DNA of 42,160 nt from contig JAFAXH010000063.1 of assembly GCA_019241085.1 (NCBI GenBank), positions 1 through 42,160 of the forward strand. Direction: 5' to 3'. Source of the stretch: Verrucomicrobiota bacterium. GTDB taxonomy: Bacteria; Verrucomicrobiota; Verrucomicrobiia; Chthoniobacterales; SZAS-18. Shown here piece after piece: positions 17,727 to 25,395 of the stretch. The notes below the pieces were generated by a model that was not told where the DNA came from, did not search any database, and was given only the letters and a program-made list of their open reading frames with translations. Made by a program: the position numbers and the translations under genes. Numbering within the stretch: the first letter of the stretch is position 1; each line of letters starts with the position of its first letter.

Positions 17727-18206
17727 ATGGATTCCATTCCCGTGCTCACTATTGAAGACGTTGCTCATATCGACGACGTGCTCCAGGATTACCTGCAAAA
17801 ATCCGAGAGCGATCTCGCCGTCATCATCGACAAGGGCGGCAACGTCATTTCCCAATCCGGCGATCACGAGATCATGGATGTCACCATCATCGCCGCACTG
17901 GCGGCGGGCAGTTTCGCGGCAACGAAGGAGTTGGCCCGGCGCATCGGCGAGGTCGAGTTCAACGCGCTCTATCATCAGGGCAATGGCAGCCACATCTTCA
18001 TGAACTCGGTCGATGAGGATACCATCATGATCACCGTGTTTGGCGCGCAAACCACCGTGGGATTGGTGCGTTTTTATTCTACGGGAGCCTGCCAGGCGAT
18101 GGCCAACGTGCTGAAAAATCTGCGCGAAAAGAGCAACCGCGGCGGACACGGCTTTCAGTTTGACGCCTCGGACGTGGATGCGACGCAGATTTTTGGCAAG
18201 GCGTGA
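17727..18206 (+). CDS. mglB: MglB-like Roadblock/LC7 protein (GAP of MglA)
   Basis: A 159-residue Roadblock/LC7 protein. The core LAVIIDKGGNVISQSGD, the helix IAALAAGSFAATKELARRIG, EVEFNALYHQGNGSHIFMNSV and TTVGLVRFY line up segment by segment with Myxococcus MglB as remembered. The short C-terminal acidic patch, DASDVDATQIF, resembles the MglB tail. MglB dimers bind MglA and stimulate GTP hydrolysis at the lagging pole. The gene starts 65 bp after mglA on the same strand, as an mglA-mglB pair. The upstream 1172-residue protein supplies a second Roadblock domain, so heterodimers are possible. Confidence 0.9.
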   Translation: MDSIPVLTIEDVAHIDDVLQDYLQKSESDLAVIIDKGGNVISQSGDHEIMDVTIIAALAAGSFAATKELARRIGEVEFNALYHQGNGSHIFMNSVDEDTIMITVFGAQTTVGLVRFYSTGACQAMANVLKNLREKSNRGGHGFQFDASDVDATQIFGKA

Positions 18207-18370
18207 CGCGTGGTCCCGGTCGCTAAAGGTTGGACTGCTCCATCGCAGCGTTTCCACGCGCGCTGGGCGTGCAAGGGAACACTCCGCATTTTCCTCGACA
18301 GTTGGAAATGTGCGCGGAATGTTGGGTGGCAAGGCGCGGCTCCTAGGCCGTCGTCGGCGCATTTGCCCAC

Positions 18371-19060
18371 ATGATCGTATTCTTTCAGAAAGGCGGGCCT
18401 TTGATGTGGCTGCTGCTGGCCGCCAGCGTGGTGGCCGTGGCAGTGGTCGCCGAGCGATGGCTCTATCTGCGGCGCGCGACGATCGCGACCGGCGATTTCC
18501 TGCGCGGACTCAGCAACTTGGTGCGCCGGGGCGCCTGGACCGAGGCGCAAATCGAGTGCAAAGGAACGCCCGTGCCGGTGGCGCGCGTCGTGCATGCAGC
18601 GATCCTGCGACACGAATTGCCTCGGTCTGACCTGAAAGAAATCGTGCAGGAAGCGGGTCAACTCGAAGTGCCCAATCTCGAACGCGGCCTCGGCGTGCTG
18701 GCGACCGTGGCGCAGACCTGTCCGCTCGTCGGCCTGCTCGGAACGGTGGCTGGAATGATCCAGGCGTTTCTCACCGTCTCGGCGCAGAGCGGTTACGTGA
18801 CGGCCACGGCGCTGGCCAGCGGCGTTTACACGAGTTTGTTGACGACCGCAGCGGGCTTGTCGGTGGCCATCCCGGCACAGGTCGCGCACAATTTTCTTTC
18901 CTCGAAGGTCAATGTGCTGCTGCACGAGATGGAACGCGCCGGGATCGAGATCGTCAACGTCATCATGGACAGCCGCCCGCCCCAGCCGACGGCCGCCGGA
19001 ATCATTCCCTTCGACAAACCCCGGACAACCCCCGCGACGCCAGGAAAAGCGCAGGGCTGA
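18371..19060 (+). CDS. exbB: MotA/TolQ/ExbB family proton-channel protein
   Basis: A 229-residue inner-membrane protein with three predicted helices. One is at the N-terminus (MWLLLAASVVAVAVVAERW) and two lie in the C-terminal half around LVGLLGTVAGMIQAF and TSLLTTAAGLSVAIPAQV. The pore threonine in LLGTVAGM is kept. The segment GVYTSLLTTAAGL aligns with the Escherichia coli GIAEALLATAIGL, but the conserved Glu is replaced by Thr154. The gene lies 164 bp after mglB and starts a unit of exbB, exbD, a tonB-like gene and a zinc-ribbon gene. The complex would convert ion-motive force into work across the envelope. The coupling ion is uncertain given the substitution. Confidence 0.9.
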   Translation: MIVFFQKGGPLMWLLLAASVVAVAVVAERWLYLRRATIATGDFLRGLSNLVRRGAWTEAQIECKGTPVPVARVVHAAILRHELPRSDLKEIVQEAGQLEVPNLERGLGVLATVAQTCPLVGLLGTVAGMIQAFLTVSAQSGYVTATALASGVYTSLLTTAAGLSVAIPAQVAHNFLSSKVNVLLHEMERAGIEIVNVIMDSRPPQPTAAGIIPFDKPRTTPATPGKAQG

Positions 19061-19087
19061 AAATCCGCAGGCAAGTCCCGCCGCTTT

Positions 19088-19549
19088 GTGAAACTTCTGC
19101 GCTCACGACCGACGGCGCTGCCTGGCTTTTTAGGGCTGGTTCCGCTGGTGAACGTCGTGCTGTTGCTGCTGTTCTTTTTTTTGCTGGGCTCATCGTTCGT
19201 GCTGCAGCCGGGGGTGGCTGTCACGCTGCCGGCTTCGCGTTTCCAACTGACTCCTTTGGTGGACGCACAGATCGTGAGCATCCTCCCTAGTTATCCGGTG
19301 CGGGTGTTCTGGGCGGGAGAGGCGCTGACTTTGGAGGAATTTGGCGCGCGCTTGCGGACGTGGCGCGGGCCGAGCCGTTCGCTCGTCGTGCGTGGCGACC
19401 GCGGCAATTCTTACGAAGGCGTGATGATGGTGTGCGGACGTGCGTTGGAGGAAGGATTCAGCGTGGTGCTCGCAACCGCGCCCGACGCCGCGCCGGCGAG
19501 CAGTCGAAGCGGGCCGGAGGCAACTCGCGGAACCGCGACGCCGCCCTGA
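19088..19549 (+). CDS. exbD: ExbD/TolR family biopolymer transport protein
   Basis: A 153-residue protein with a short basic N-terminus, one transmembrane helix (about 17-40) and a periplasmic domain, the ExbD/TolR plan. It starts at GTG 19088, 27 bp after exbB. The helix reads VPLVNVVLLLLFFFLLG: the position that is normally the essential Asp (PFIDVMLVLL in Escherichia coli ExbD) is Asn22. The periplasmic part has the SRSLVVRGDRGNSYEGVMMV segment expected of the family. The C-terminal 25 residues are Ala/Pro/Ser-rich. With ExbB it would form the energiser of the TonB-like protein encoded next. Confidence 0.85.
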   Translation: MKLLRSRPTALPGFLGLVPLVNVVLLLLFFFLLGSSFVLQPGVAVTLPASRFQLTPLVDAQIVSILPSYPVRVFWAGEALTLEEFGARLRTWRGPSRSLVVRGDRGNSYEGVMMVCGRALEEGFSVVLATAPDAAPASSRSGPEATRGTATPP

Positions 19550-19588
19550 GCCGCTGCGGCGTTGAAATAATTTTTTTTGGGTCCCACC

Positions 19589-20413
19589 ATGGACGCGGGA
19601 AAACTCACTTCCACCGTCGTCGAAGCAACGGAACCGCCTTCCATTTTCGCCTGGAAGATCGGTCAGAGATCGCGCTGGAATCGTCGGTTGCTCTGGCTCC
19701 TGGCGTTCTCCTTGTGCGGACACGTCGCCAGTTTTTATTTGCTGCAAGTGCTCTACACCACGCCGGCGGCGCTGCCTCCCAAGGCGGTGCGGATCACACT
19801 GCCCATTCCCGGTTCGGCTGAAGGCGCGGCCCTCGCGGAATGGCTCGCGGTGGCGGACCCGGCGCTGGCTGTCACTGCTGCGCAGCGCTCGGCAGCAGCC
19901 GTGATGGCGGGACTGCCGGTCCGGAATTACACCGCGCCAATTTCTTTCCACGATCGGTTGGCGGTCGTCGGCCCTCCGCCCAATCTTACCGACGATCCAG
20001 TGTTGTCCGACTGGAGCGAACCGACCCGCCCTTTTGTCCGTCTGCCCAAACTCGAATCCGCGGTAGCTCGGCCTCAGCTTGCCCTTCCGCCGCAAACCTC
20101 CGTAATTTTTGCAAAATCCTTGCAAGAACGAATCTCCCCCGGTGATGCCGCGCCCCGCCTGGAAATGGCGGCGCTGGCAAAATCGCCCATCAAACCGCTG
20201 CAGCCGTTGCAGCCGGTGGTGTTTTTAGTCGGCATCCGCGCGGAGGGTGGACCGCCGCTGGTTTATCAACGCGTTACCTCTGGAGTGGCCGCAGCCGACG
20301 AAGTGGCGCGGAATGCACTGGCGCAAACCCCATTCGTGCCGGCGCCGTCCGCTACCGACGCGATCCTGTGGGGTGAGGCGCGAGTGCAATGGGGACAAGA
20401 CGCTTATCCTTGA
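19589..20413 (+). CDS. TonB-like energy transducer
   Basis: A 274-residue protein with a cytoplasmic N-terminus of about 35 residues, one transmembrane helix (LLWLLAFSLCGHVASFYLL), a long Pro-rich periplasmic stretch and a compact C-terminal region (about 205-274) with VVFLVGIRAEGGPPLVYQRV and ARNALAQTPFVPA. This plan and its place directly after exbB and exbD suggest TonB. The sequence match to the canonical TonB C-terminal domain is weak, so the call rests partly on context. I chose the ATG at 19589; a TTG at 19577 would add 4 residues. The outer-membrane partner is not in this window. Confidence 0.62.
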   Translation: MDAGKLTSTVVEATEPPSIFAWKIGQRSRWNRRLLWLLAFSLCGHVASFYLLQVLYTTPAALPPKAVRITLPIPGSAEGAALAEWLAVADPALAVTAAQRSAAAVMAGLPVRNYTAPISFHDRLAVVGPPPNLTDDPVLSDWSEPTRPFVRLPKLESAVARPQLALPPQTSVIFAKSLQERISPGDAAPRLEMAALAKSPIKPLQPLQPVVFLVGIRAEGGPPLVYQRVTSGVAAADEVARNALAQTPFVPAPSATDAILWGEARVQWGQDAYP

Positions 20414-20440
20414 AAATCGGGCATTCACCGCCGCGTCCGC

Positions 20441-20680
20441 ATGTTCCACATCGCCTTCCCGGTTTTGCTCAGCCTTTATCTCACGATGCTGGTCTCGGTG
20501 ATCGCGCTGGGCTGGTGTTGGGACGCCTGGCAACAGCGGCGGCTGGCGCGGCTGGCGCGGCGATTTCGTTTGCAGTGCCGACGTTGTGCGCTTGAATGGG
20601 AGGATCGCAGCGCGGAACCGTTGCCGAAGTGCCCGCGTTGTGGCAGCGTCAATGAACGCACGCCGCTGGAATCCGTTTGA
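20441..20680 (+). CDS. Small membrane protein with zinc-ribbon tail
   Basis: A 79-residue protein with an N-terminal membrane helix (FPVLLSLYLTMLVSVIALGW), a basic juxtamembrane stretch (about 30-45) and a C-terminal four-Cys zinc-ribbon motif, CRRC and CPRC, spaced about 20 residues apart. It starts 27 bp after the tonB-like gene and ends just before a terminator, so it is probably the last gene of that unit. No named family is recognised. The basic face and zinc ribbon would lie in the cytoplasm if the helix is an N-out anchor. Confidence 0.7.
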   Translation: MFHIAFPVLLSLYLTMLVSVIALGWCWDAWQQRRLARLARRFRLQCRRCALEWEDRSAEPLPKCPRCGSVNERTPLESV

Positions 20681-20700
20681 CGGAGCTTTGGCGCGGCGGT

Positions 20701-20729
20701 GCGAGAGTCCCCGCGAATCTCGCTTTTTT
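20701..20729 (+). terminator. Rho-independent terminator after the exbB unit
   Basis: GCGAGA (20701-20706) pairs with TCTCGC (20718-20723) across an 11-base loop, followed by six T residues. It separates the exbB-exbD-tonB-like unit from guaB3. Confidence 0.8.
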
Positions 20730-20778
20730 CGCTTCGTATCGTTCAGCTTCAAATTTTCTCTCCAGCAAATTTTTCCCT

Positions 20779-21960
20779 ATGGGCATGTGGATTGGCCGCA
20801 ACCGCAAAGCACGCGTTACCTATGGCTTCGATGAGATCGCGCTGGTCCCCGGCAGCGTGACGATCAATCCGGCCGAGGTGAGCACGACCTTCATTATCCC
20901 ACGCCGCGATGGCGCGGAACCGCTCAAACTCAGCATCCCAATTCTCGCCAGCGCGATGGACGGCGTGGTGGACGTAAATTTCGCCGTGGAAATGGGCCGG
21001 CTCGGCGGGCTGGCCGTGCTGAATCTCGAGGGCGTGCAAACCCGCTACAAGCATCCCGCGGACGCGCTCGACCAAGTGCTCGCCGCCGACAAAAACGAGG
21101 TCACGGGATTGTTGCAAAAACTTTACCTCGAACCGGTGCGGGAAGACCTCATCGCGACCCGCGTGCAGCAAATCAAAGCCGCCGGCCAGCTCGCCGCCGT
21201 CTCCAGCATCCCACAAAAAGCGGCCCAATACGGCCGGATCGCGCAGGAGGCCGGCGCGGATGTTTTCGTGGTCCAGAGCACGGTCAGCACGGTGCGTCAC
21301 ATCTCGACGCAATACGAATCACTCGACCTCGCAAAGTTTTGTCGAGAAATGAAAATTCCGGTCATCGTGGGCAACACGGTTGGCTACGACGTGACGCTCG
21401 AAGTCATGCAATGCGGCGTCGCGGGCGTGCTCGTCGGCGTCGGCCCCGGCGCGGCTTGCACGTCGCGCGGCGTGCTCGGTCTCGGCGTGCCGCAAGTCAC
21501 GGCCACGGTGGATTGCGCCGCGGCGCGCGATGCTTTCCACAAAAAAACGGGCCGCTACGTGCCGATCATCACCGATGGCGGGATGCGCACCGGCGGCGAC
21601 GTTTGCAAGGCGCTGGCCTGCGGCTCGGACGCCGTGATGATCGGTTCACCTTTTGCCAAGGCGATGGAGGCGCCGGGCCGCGGACATCATTGGGGCATGG
21701 CGACGCCACACGCCAATCTGCCGCGCGGCACCCGCATCACCGTCGGCACAACCGGTCCGCTCAAACAAATCCTCTTCGGCCCGGCGAGCGTGGACGACGG
21801 CAGCGAAAACCTCGTCGGTGCGATCACAACCTGCATGGGCAACGTCGGCGCCGCGACGATTCGCGAATTTCAAGAGACTGAAATCATCATCGCGCCCAGC
21901 ATCAAAACCGAGGGCAAGCTTTTCCAAACGGTGCAAAGCGTCGGCATGGGCGCCCGCTGA
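20779..21960 (+). CDS. guaB3: GuaB3-family IMP dehydrogenase-related protein
   Basis: A 393-residue TIM-barrel protein of the IMPDH/GMP reductase superfamily. It opens MGMWIGRNRKARVTYGFDEI, as GuaB3 proteins do, which selects the ATG at 20779 over an upstream frame extension that crosses a terminator. Conserved elements are LAGL-type strand LGGLAVLNLEGV, the catalytic loop GVGPGAACTSRGVLG with its Cys, IITDGGMRTGGDVCKALACG and a C-terminal flap region. No CBS domain pair is present, as is normal for GuaB3. IMP-to-XMP or GMP-reductase-like activity is possible; members are poorly characterised. It is first in a guaB3-fabF-dehydratase unit, with 9 bp to fabF. Confidence 0.9.
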   Translation: MGMWIGRNRKARVTYGFDEIALVPGSVTINPAEVSTTFIIPRRDGAEPLKLSIPILASAMDGVVDVNFAVEMGRLGGLAVLNLEGVQTRYKHPADALDQVLAADKNEVTGLLQKLYLEPVREDLIATRVQQIKAAGQLAAVSSIPQKAAQYGRIAQEAGADVFVVQSTVSTVRHISTQYESLDLAKFCREMKIPVIVGNTVGYDVTLEVMQCGVAGVLVGVGPGAACTSRGVLGLGVPQVTATVDCAAARDAFHKKTGRYVPIITDGGMRTGGDVCKALACGSDAVMIGSPFAKAMEAPGRGHHWGMATPHANLPRGTRITVGTTGPLKQILFGPASVDDGSENLVGAITTCMGNVGAATIREFQETEIIIAPSIKTEGKLFQTVQSVGMGAR

Positions 21961-21969
21961 AGGATCATT

Positions 21970-23232
21970 ATGAACGACCGACGTGTAGTCATCACGGGGA
22001 TGGGCGTTGTCACTCCTGTTGGCAACGACCTGCCCACCTTCTGGCGCAACCTCACTCACGGCGTGAGCGGCATCCGTCGCATCACGGCTTTCGATGTCAC
22101 CCAATTCGATTGCAAAATCGGCGGCGAAGTGCAGGACTTCGATCCCGCGCCGTATTTCAACAACAGCAAGGACATCCGACGCACGGACCGTTATACGCAA
22201 CTGGCGATGGCGGCAGCAAAGATGGCCGTGACAGATGCCGCACTGGACCCAAATGGCAGCGACCCGACGCGTGTCGGCGTCTTTCTCGGCAGCGGCATCG
22301 GCGGATTGCGGACTTTGGAAATCCAACACTCAATTTTGGAAAACAAAGGGCCGCGCCGGGTCAGCCCGTTCATGATCCCGATGATGATCTGCAACATGGC
22401 CAGCGGCCTGGTCAGCATGGAATACGGATTCCAAGGTCCGAACATCTGCATGGTCAGCGCCTGCGCGACCAGCGCCAATTCCATCGGCGAAGCCTGGCGA
22501 ACGATCAAGTTTGGCGATGCCGATGCGTTTGTCGCCGGTGGTTCCGAGGCCAGTCTGATTTCACTCGGCATCAGCGGATTCGACGCGATGAAAGCACTGT
22601 CGAACCGCAACGACGCACCGGAACGCGCCAGCCGGCCGTTCGACAAAGATCGCGATGGCTTCGTGCTCAGCGAAGGCGCAGGCGTGGTGATTTTGGAAGA
22701 GTTGGAACATGCCCGCCGACGCGGTGCGCGCATTTATTGCGAGCTGGCTGGTTACGGCCTGAGCGCCGACGCCTACCACATGACCAGCCCACCGCCGGAC
22801 GGTCACGGCGCAGTCCGCGCGATGCAAATGGCACTGAAGCACGCCGGGCTGCAACCCGAGCAAATTGATTACGTCAATGCGCACGCCACGAGCACGGGCA
22901 TCGGCGACGTGTGCGAGACGAATGCCATCAAAAAGGTTTTTGGCGAACACGCCCTGCGTCGCGATGGCCACGGGCTGGTCGTCAGTTCAACGAAGTCCAT
23001 GACCGGACACACGCTCGGCGCTGCGGGCGCGGTGGAAATGGCAGCCTGCGTGCTGGCCATGCGCGACGGCTTGATCCCGCCGACCATCAATCTCGACCAT
23101 CCGGATGCGGAGTGTGACCTCGATTATGCGCCGCACAAGGCACGCGAGCGCAAGGTGCGTGCGTCGGTCAACAATTCGTTCGGATTCGGCGGCCACAATG
23201 CCACCCTGGTAGCCACGGCGTTCGCCGATTGA
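21970..23232 (+). CDS. fabF: Beta-ketoacyl-ACP synthase II (FabF)
   Basis: A 420-residue condensing enzyme of fatty acid elongation that opens with RRVVITGMGVVTPVGND. The Cys-His-His triad is visible: nucleophile Cys in SACATSANSIGEAWRTI, His in NAHATSTGIGD and His in KSMTGHTLGAAGAVE. The C-terminal NNSFGFGGHNATL is intact. Length and motifs fit FabF rather than FabB or a polyketide chain-length factor, but a role in a specialised acyl pathway cannot be excluded. It follows guaB3 by 9 bp and abuts the LanM-like gene with no gap. No acyl carrier protein gene is next to it. Confidence 0.94.
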   Translation: MNDRRVVITGMGVVTPVGNDLPTFWRNLTHGVSGIRRITAFDVTQFDCKIGGEVQDFDPAPYFNNSKDIRRTDRYTQLAMAAAKMAVTDAALDPNGSDPTRVGVFLGSGIGGLRTLEIQHSILENKGPRRVSPFMIPMMICNMASGLVSMEYGFQGPNICMVSACATSANSIGEAWRTIKFGDADAFVAGGSEASLISLGISGFDAMKALSNRNDAPERASRPFDKDRDGFVLSEGAGVVILEELEHARRRGARIYCELAGYGLSADAYHMTSPPPDGHGAVRAMQMALKHAGLQPEQIDYVNAHATSTGIGDVCETNAIKKVFGEHALRRDGHGLVVSSTKSMTGHTLGAAGAVEMAACVLAMRDGLIPPTINLDHPDAECDLDYAPHKARERKVRASVNNSFGFGGHNATLVATAFAD

Positions 23233-24993
23233 TTGCCAACAAAACGGTTCCCCAATCGCGTGGCGGCACGGCGCGCGTCCGCGCAACCGCGGGATTGGCG
23301 CGTGCTCGCCTCGCGCGCTGGTCCGCAGCCACTCTGCTCTGGCGCGACGTTGCCCGCGTGGACGAGGTTCGCAGAGGCGATTTGCCAGGCTGCGAGTAGC
23401 TCCACGGCGGATCGCTTGAGTCGTGCAAGGCCCGCGTTTTTGTTGCCGCGTGAACCATTGCCGTTTGAGGAGCTGCTGGCGCCAATGGTCGAGCTTGCGC
23501 GACGACGATTGCGGCAGAAATCTGCGCCCGAGTGTTATTGCTTACTGGCGGAGGCCGCCTGGATTTCCTGGCAACGTGGGTTGCTCAAGCGGCTGCTTTC
23601 CGCAGGAAACGACGCCTTGCTGACAGAATGGAAACGCTTTCGCGCCAGGCGTAAAATTTCGGCGCGGGGAGAGGCAACGGCCAATTATCGAGCATTTGTC
23701 CAAACGCATTTGCAGGATGGCTTCAGCGAGTTCTTTCTCCGTTACCCCGTGCTGGCCCGCCTTTGGTCGATTCTGACAAAAAATTGGATCAACTTTGTCC
23801 GCCGCGTGCTAGGCCGCCTGCATCGCGATTGGGCCATATTGCATACTCAACTGCTGCCCACTCTGCCACGGCAGCCCAAAGCTGGCGTGGTCGCCGACAT
23901 GGCAGCCGGCCTTTCCGATCCGCACAATGGCGGGGCGACCGTGCTCGCGCTAATCTTTCAAAACGGCGAGAGAATGATTTACAAACCGCGGGATCTTCGG
24001 GTGGATCGAACGTATTTCCGTTTTCTCAAAGAATTGAATGACGCGGCGCAGGCAACGCGAAGTTTTCGTATCCCGAAATTCGGCGCGCGTCCGCAAGGCC
24101 GCTATGGCTGGATGGAATTTATCGCTCAAGCTCCCTGTCGTCGGCGCGACGGGCCGCGAGATTTTTATTGGCAAATCGGCGCGTTGACCTGCCTGCACTT
24201 TTTGCTGAGAGCCGTCGATGGGCACGCGCGAAATTGGGTCGCAGCCGGTGAACAGCCGGTTTGCATCGACCTGGAGACGCTCTGGCACCCGACCTTTGGC
24301 GGGGGGCCAAGCGTGAGGAACACCGTCGCTCGCACCGGCATCCTTCCCTTGCGCGGCTACGCGTATCCGGTCGTCGGAGGCAGGATGGCTGGGCGCACAG
24401 CCTTGCGCGTGCCTGGTTGGAAGCAAGTGAACACTGATCGGATGCGTTGCGTCTGGCGGCACGTCCCAATCCGCCGCCAGATGCACATCCCGCAAACCTG
24501 TGGACGGCGTTGGGCGAGACTCACCGTGGCGCGGGCGGAGTCGATGCTCGCCGGATTTTCCGAAATGACCGATCGCCTGTCGTCCGATCCCACCGCCCGA
24601 TCAGCGTTGCGCCGCTGCCTCGTTGCTCTGCAAAAACCGGGAGCTGCCCTCCATCGCCGGTGGTTGGTGCGCACGACCATCACTTATGATGCCTTGCTCC
24701 AGCGCGCGCGTCGGGCCGCTTGCTTGCGCGACGGCAGCCGGCGACATCGGCTGCTCGCGACACTGCGTCCCGACCGTCGCGCTTTGAAACCACGGTCTTT
24801 GCAGGAGGCCGAGCTGCGCGCCCTGGAATCGCTCGATATTCCGCGCTTCCAAGCCGCAGACTGCGCGGACCGCTTGTCGCGAAAGGCGGCGGCTTGGCCA
24901 CAAGAAAAAGCGGCCATGCCGCAGGCGACGTTGAAGCATCGACTCCGCCGACAACTCCCGTTGCTAGCCCGTCTCTTGTCGAAGGCAAGCTGA
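23233..24993 (+). CDS. Stand-alone LanM-type lanthipeptide dehydratase domain protein (DUF4135), no LanC domain
   Basis: A 586-residue protein that matches only the N-terminal dehydratase half of class II lanthionine synthetases. Predicted catalytic residues match CylM in order and spacing (CylM numbers from memory): D229/H231 in SDPHNGG, K251 in MIYKPRD, D329/H331/R333/N334 in DGHARN, D346/E348 in CIDLE, and R476/T482 in RRWLVRTT. The helical end EAELRALESLDIPRF is also typical. The usual C-terminal LanC cyclase (about 400 residues, zinc-binding) is absent. It starts directly after the fabF stop at TTG 23233; GTG at 23260 or 23302 are alternatives. Dehydration of Ser/Thr in a peptide is inferred. 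No clear precursor gene lies nearby. Confidence 0.82.
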   Translation: MPTKRFPNRVAARRASAQPRDWRVLASRAGPQPLCSGATLPAWTRFAEAICQAASSSTADRLSRARPAFLLPREPLPFEELLAPMVELARRRLRQKSAPECYCLLAEAAWISWQRGLLKRLLSAGNDALLTEWKRFRARRKISARGEATANYRAFVQTHLQDGFSEFFLRYPVLARLWSILTKNWINFVRRVLGRLHRDWAILHTQLLPTLPRQPKAGVVADMAAGLSDPHNGGATVLALIFQNGERMIYKPRDLRVDRTYFRFLKELNDAAQATRSFRIPKFGARPQGRYGWMEFIAQAPCRRRDGPRDFYWQIGALTCLHFLLRAVDGHARNWVAAGEQPVCIDLETLWHPTFGGGPSVRNTVARTGILPLRGYAYPVVGGRMAGRTALRVPGWKQVNTDRMRCVWRHVPIRRQMHIPQTCGRRWARLTVARAESMLAGFSEMTDRLSSDPTARSALRRCLVALQKPGAALHRRWLVRTTITYDALLQRARRAACLRDGSRRHRLLATLRPDRRALKPRSLQEAELRALESLDIPRFQAADCADRLSRKAAAWPQEKAAMPQATLKHRLRRQLPLLARLLSKAS

Positions 24994-25058
24994 GTCCAGC
25001 GTTATTTTGACGGTCCCGTGCCGACTGCAACAACGGCTGGGGACTTTACTTGTTTTAC

Positions 25059-25322
25059 TTAAGTCGGGGGATTTGTGCCGCCGCCTTGCGTGCATTCGAG
25101 TTTGAGTTTACCAGACCCGGACTTGGTCGGTTTCTTGACGGGCTTTTTGGCTGGCATTGTCGTTTTCTTGGCAGCCGTGGTCTTGGCGCTGCTCGACTTG
25201 GCAGCCGCAGGTTTCGCAGCGGTTTTTTTGGCCGCGGATTTCACTGGTTTGCTTTTCGTGGGCGCTGCCTTGGTGGATTTGCTCGCGGGAGTGGATTTCT
25301 TTTTTGATTTGGATGTGGCCAT
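25059..25322 (-). CDS. Lysine/alanine-rich histone H1-like protein
   Basis: An 87-residue basic protein starting MATSKSKKKSTPASKSTK at ATG 25322. The central part is made of Lys/Ala/Thr/Pro repeats such as AAKKTAAKPAAAK and PAKKPVKKPTK, resembling histone H1 C-terminal tails and bacterial H1-like DNA-binding proteins. The end differs: KLKLECTQGGGTNPPT, with the only Cys in the protein. A DNA-compacting role is inferred from composition. The gene follows the large kinase gene on the same strand and converges with the LanM-like gene. The upstream frame extension to 25457 is not supported. Confidence 0.75.
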   Translation of the reverse strand: MATSKSKKKSTPASKSTKAAPTKSKPVKSAAKKTAAKPAAAKSSSAKTTAAKKTTMPAKKPVKKPTKSGSGKLKLECTQGGGTNPPT

Positions 25323-25338
25323 AAACGGAGTTGAATGG

Positions 25339-25357
25339 GTCAGGCGATTTGCCTGAC
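25339..25357. repeat. Perfect hairpin in the leader of the H1-like gene
   Basis: GTCAGGC (25339-25345) and GCCTGAC (25351-25357) pair across a five-base loop. It lies 17 bp upstream of the H1-like start codon and downstream of the kinase stop. On the minus strand no T-run follows it, so it may be a leader hairpin or operator rather than a terminator. Confidence 0.5.
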
Positions 25358-25395
25358 GCGGCCATTTCAGCAAAAAACCCCGAAAAGGGCCAACA

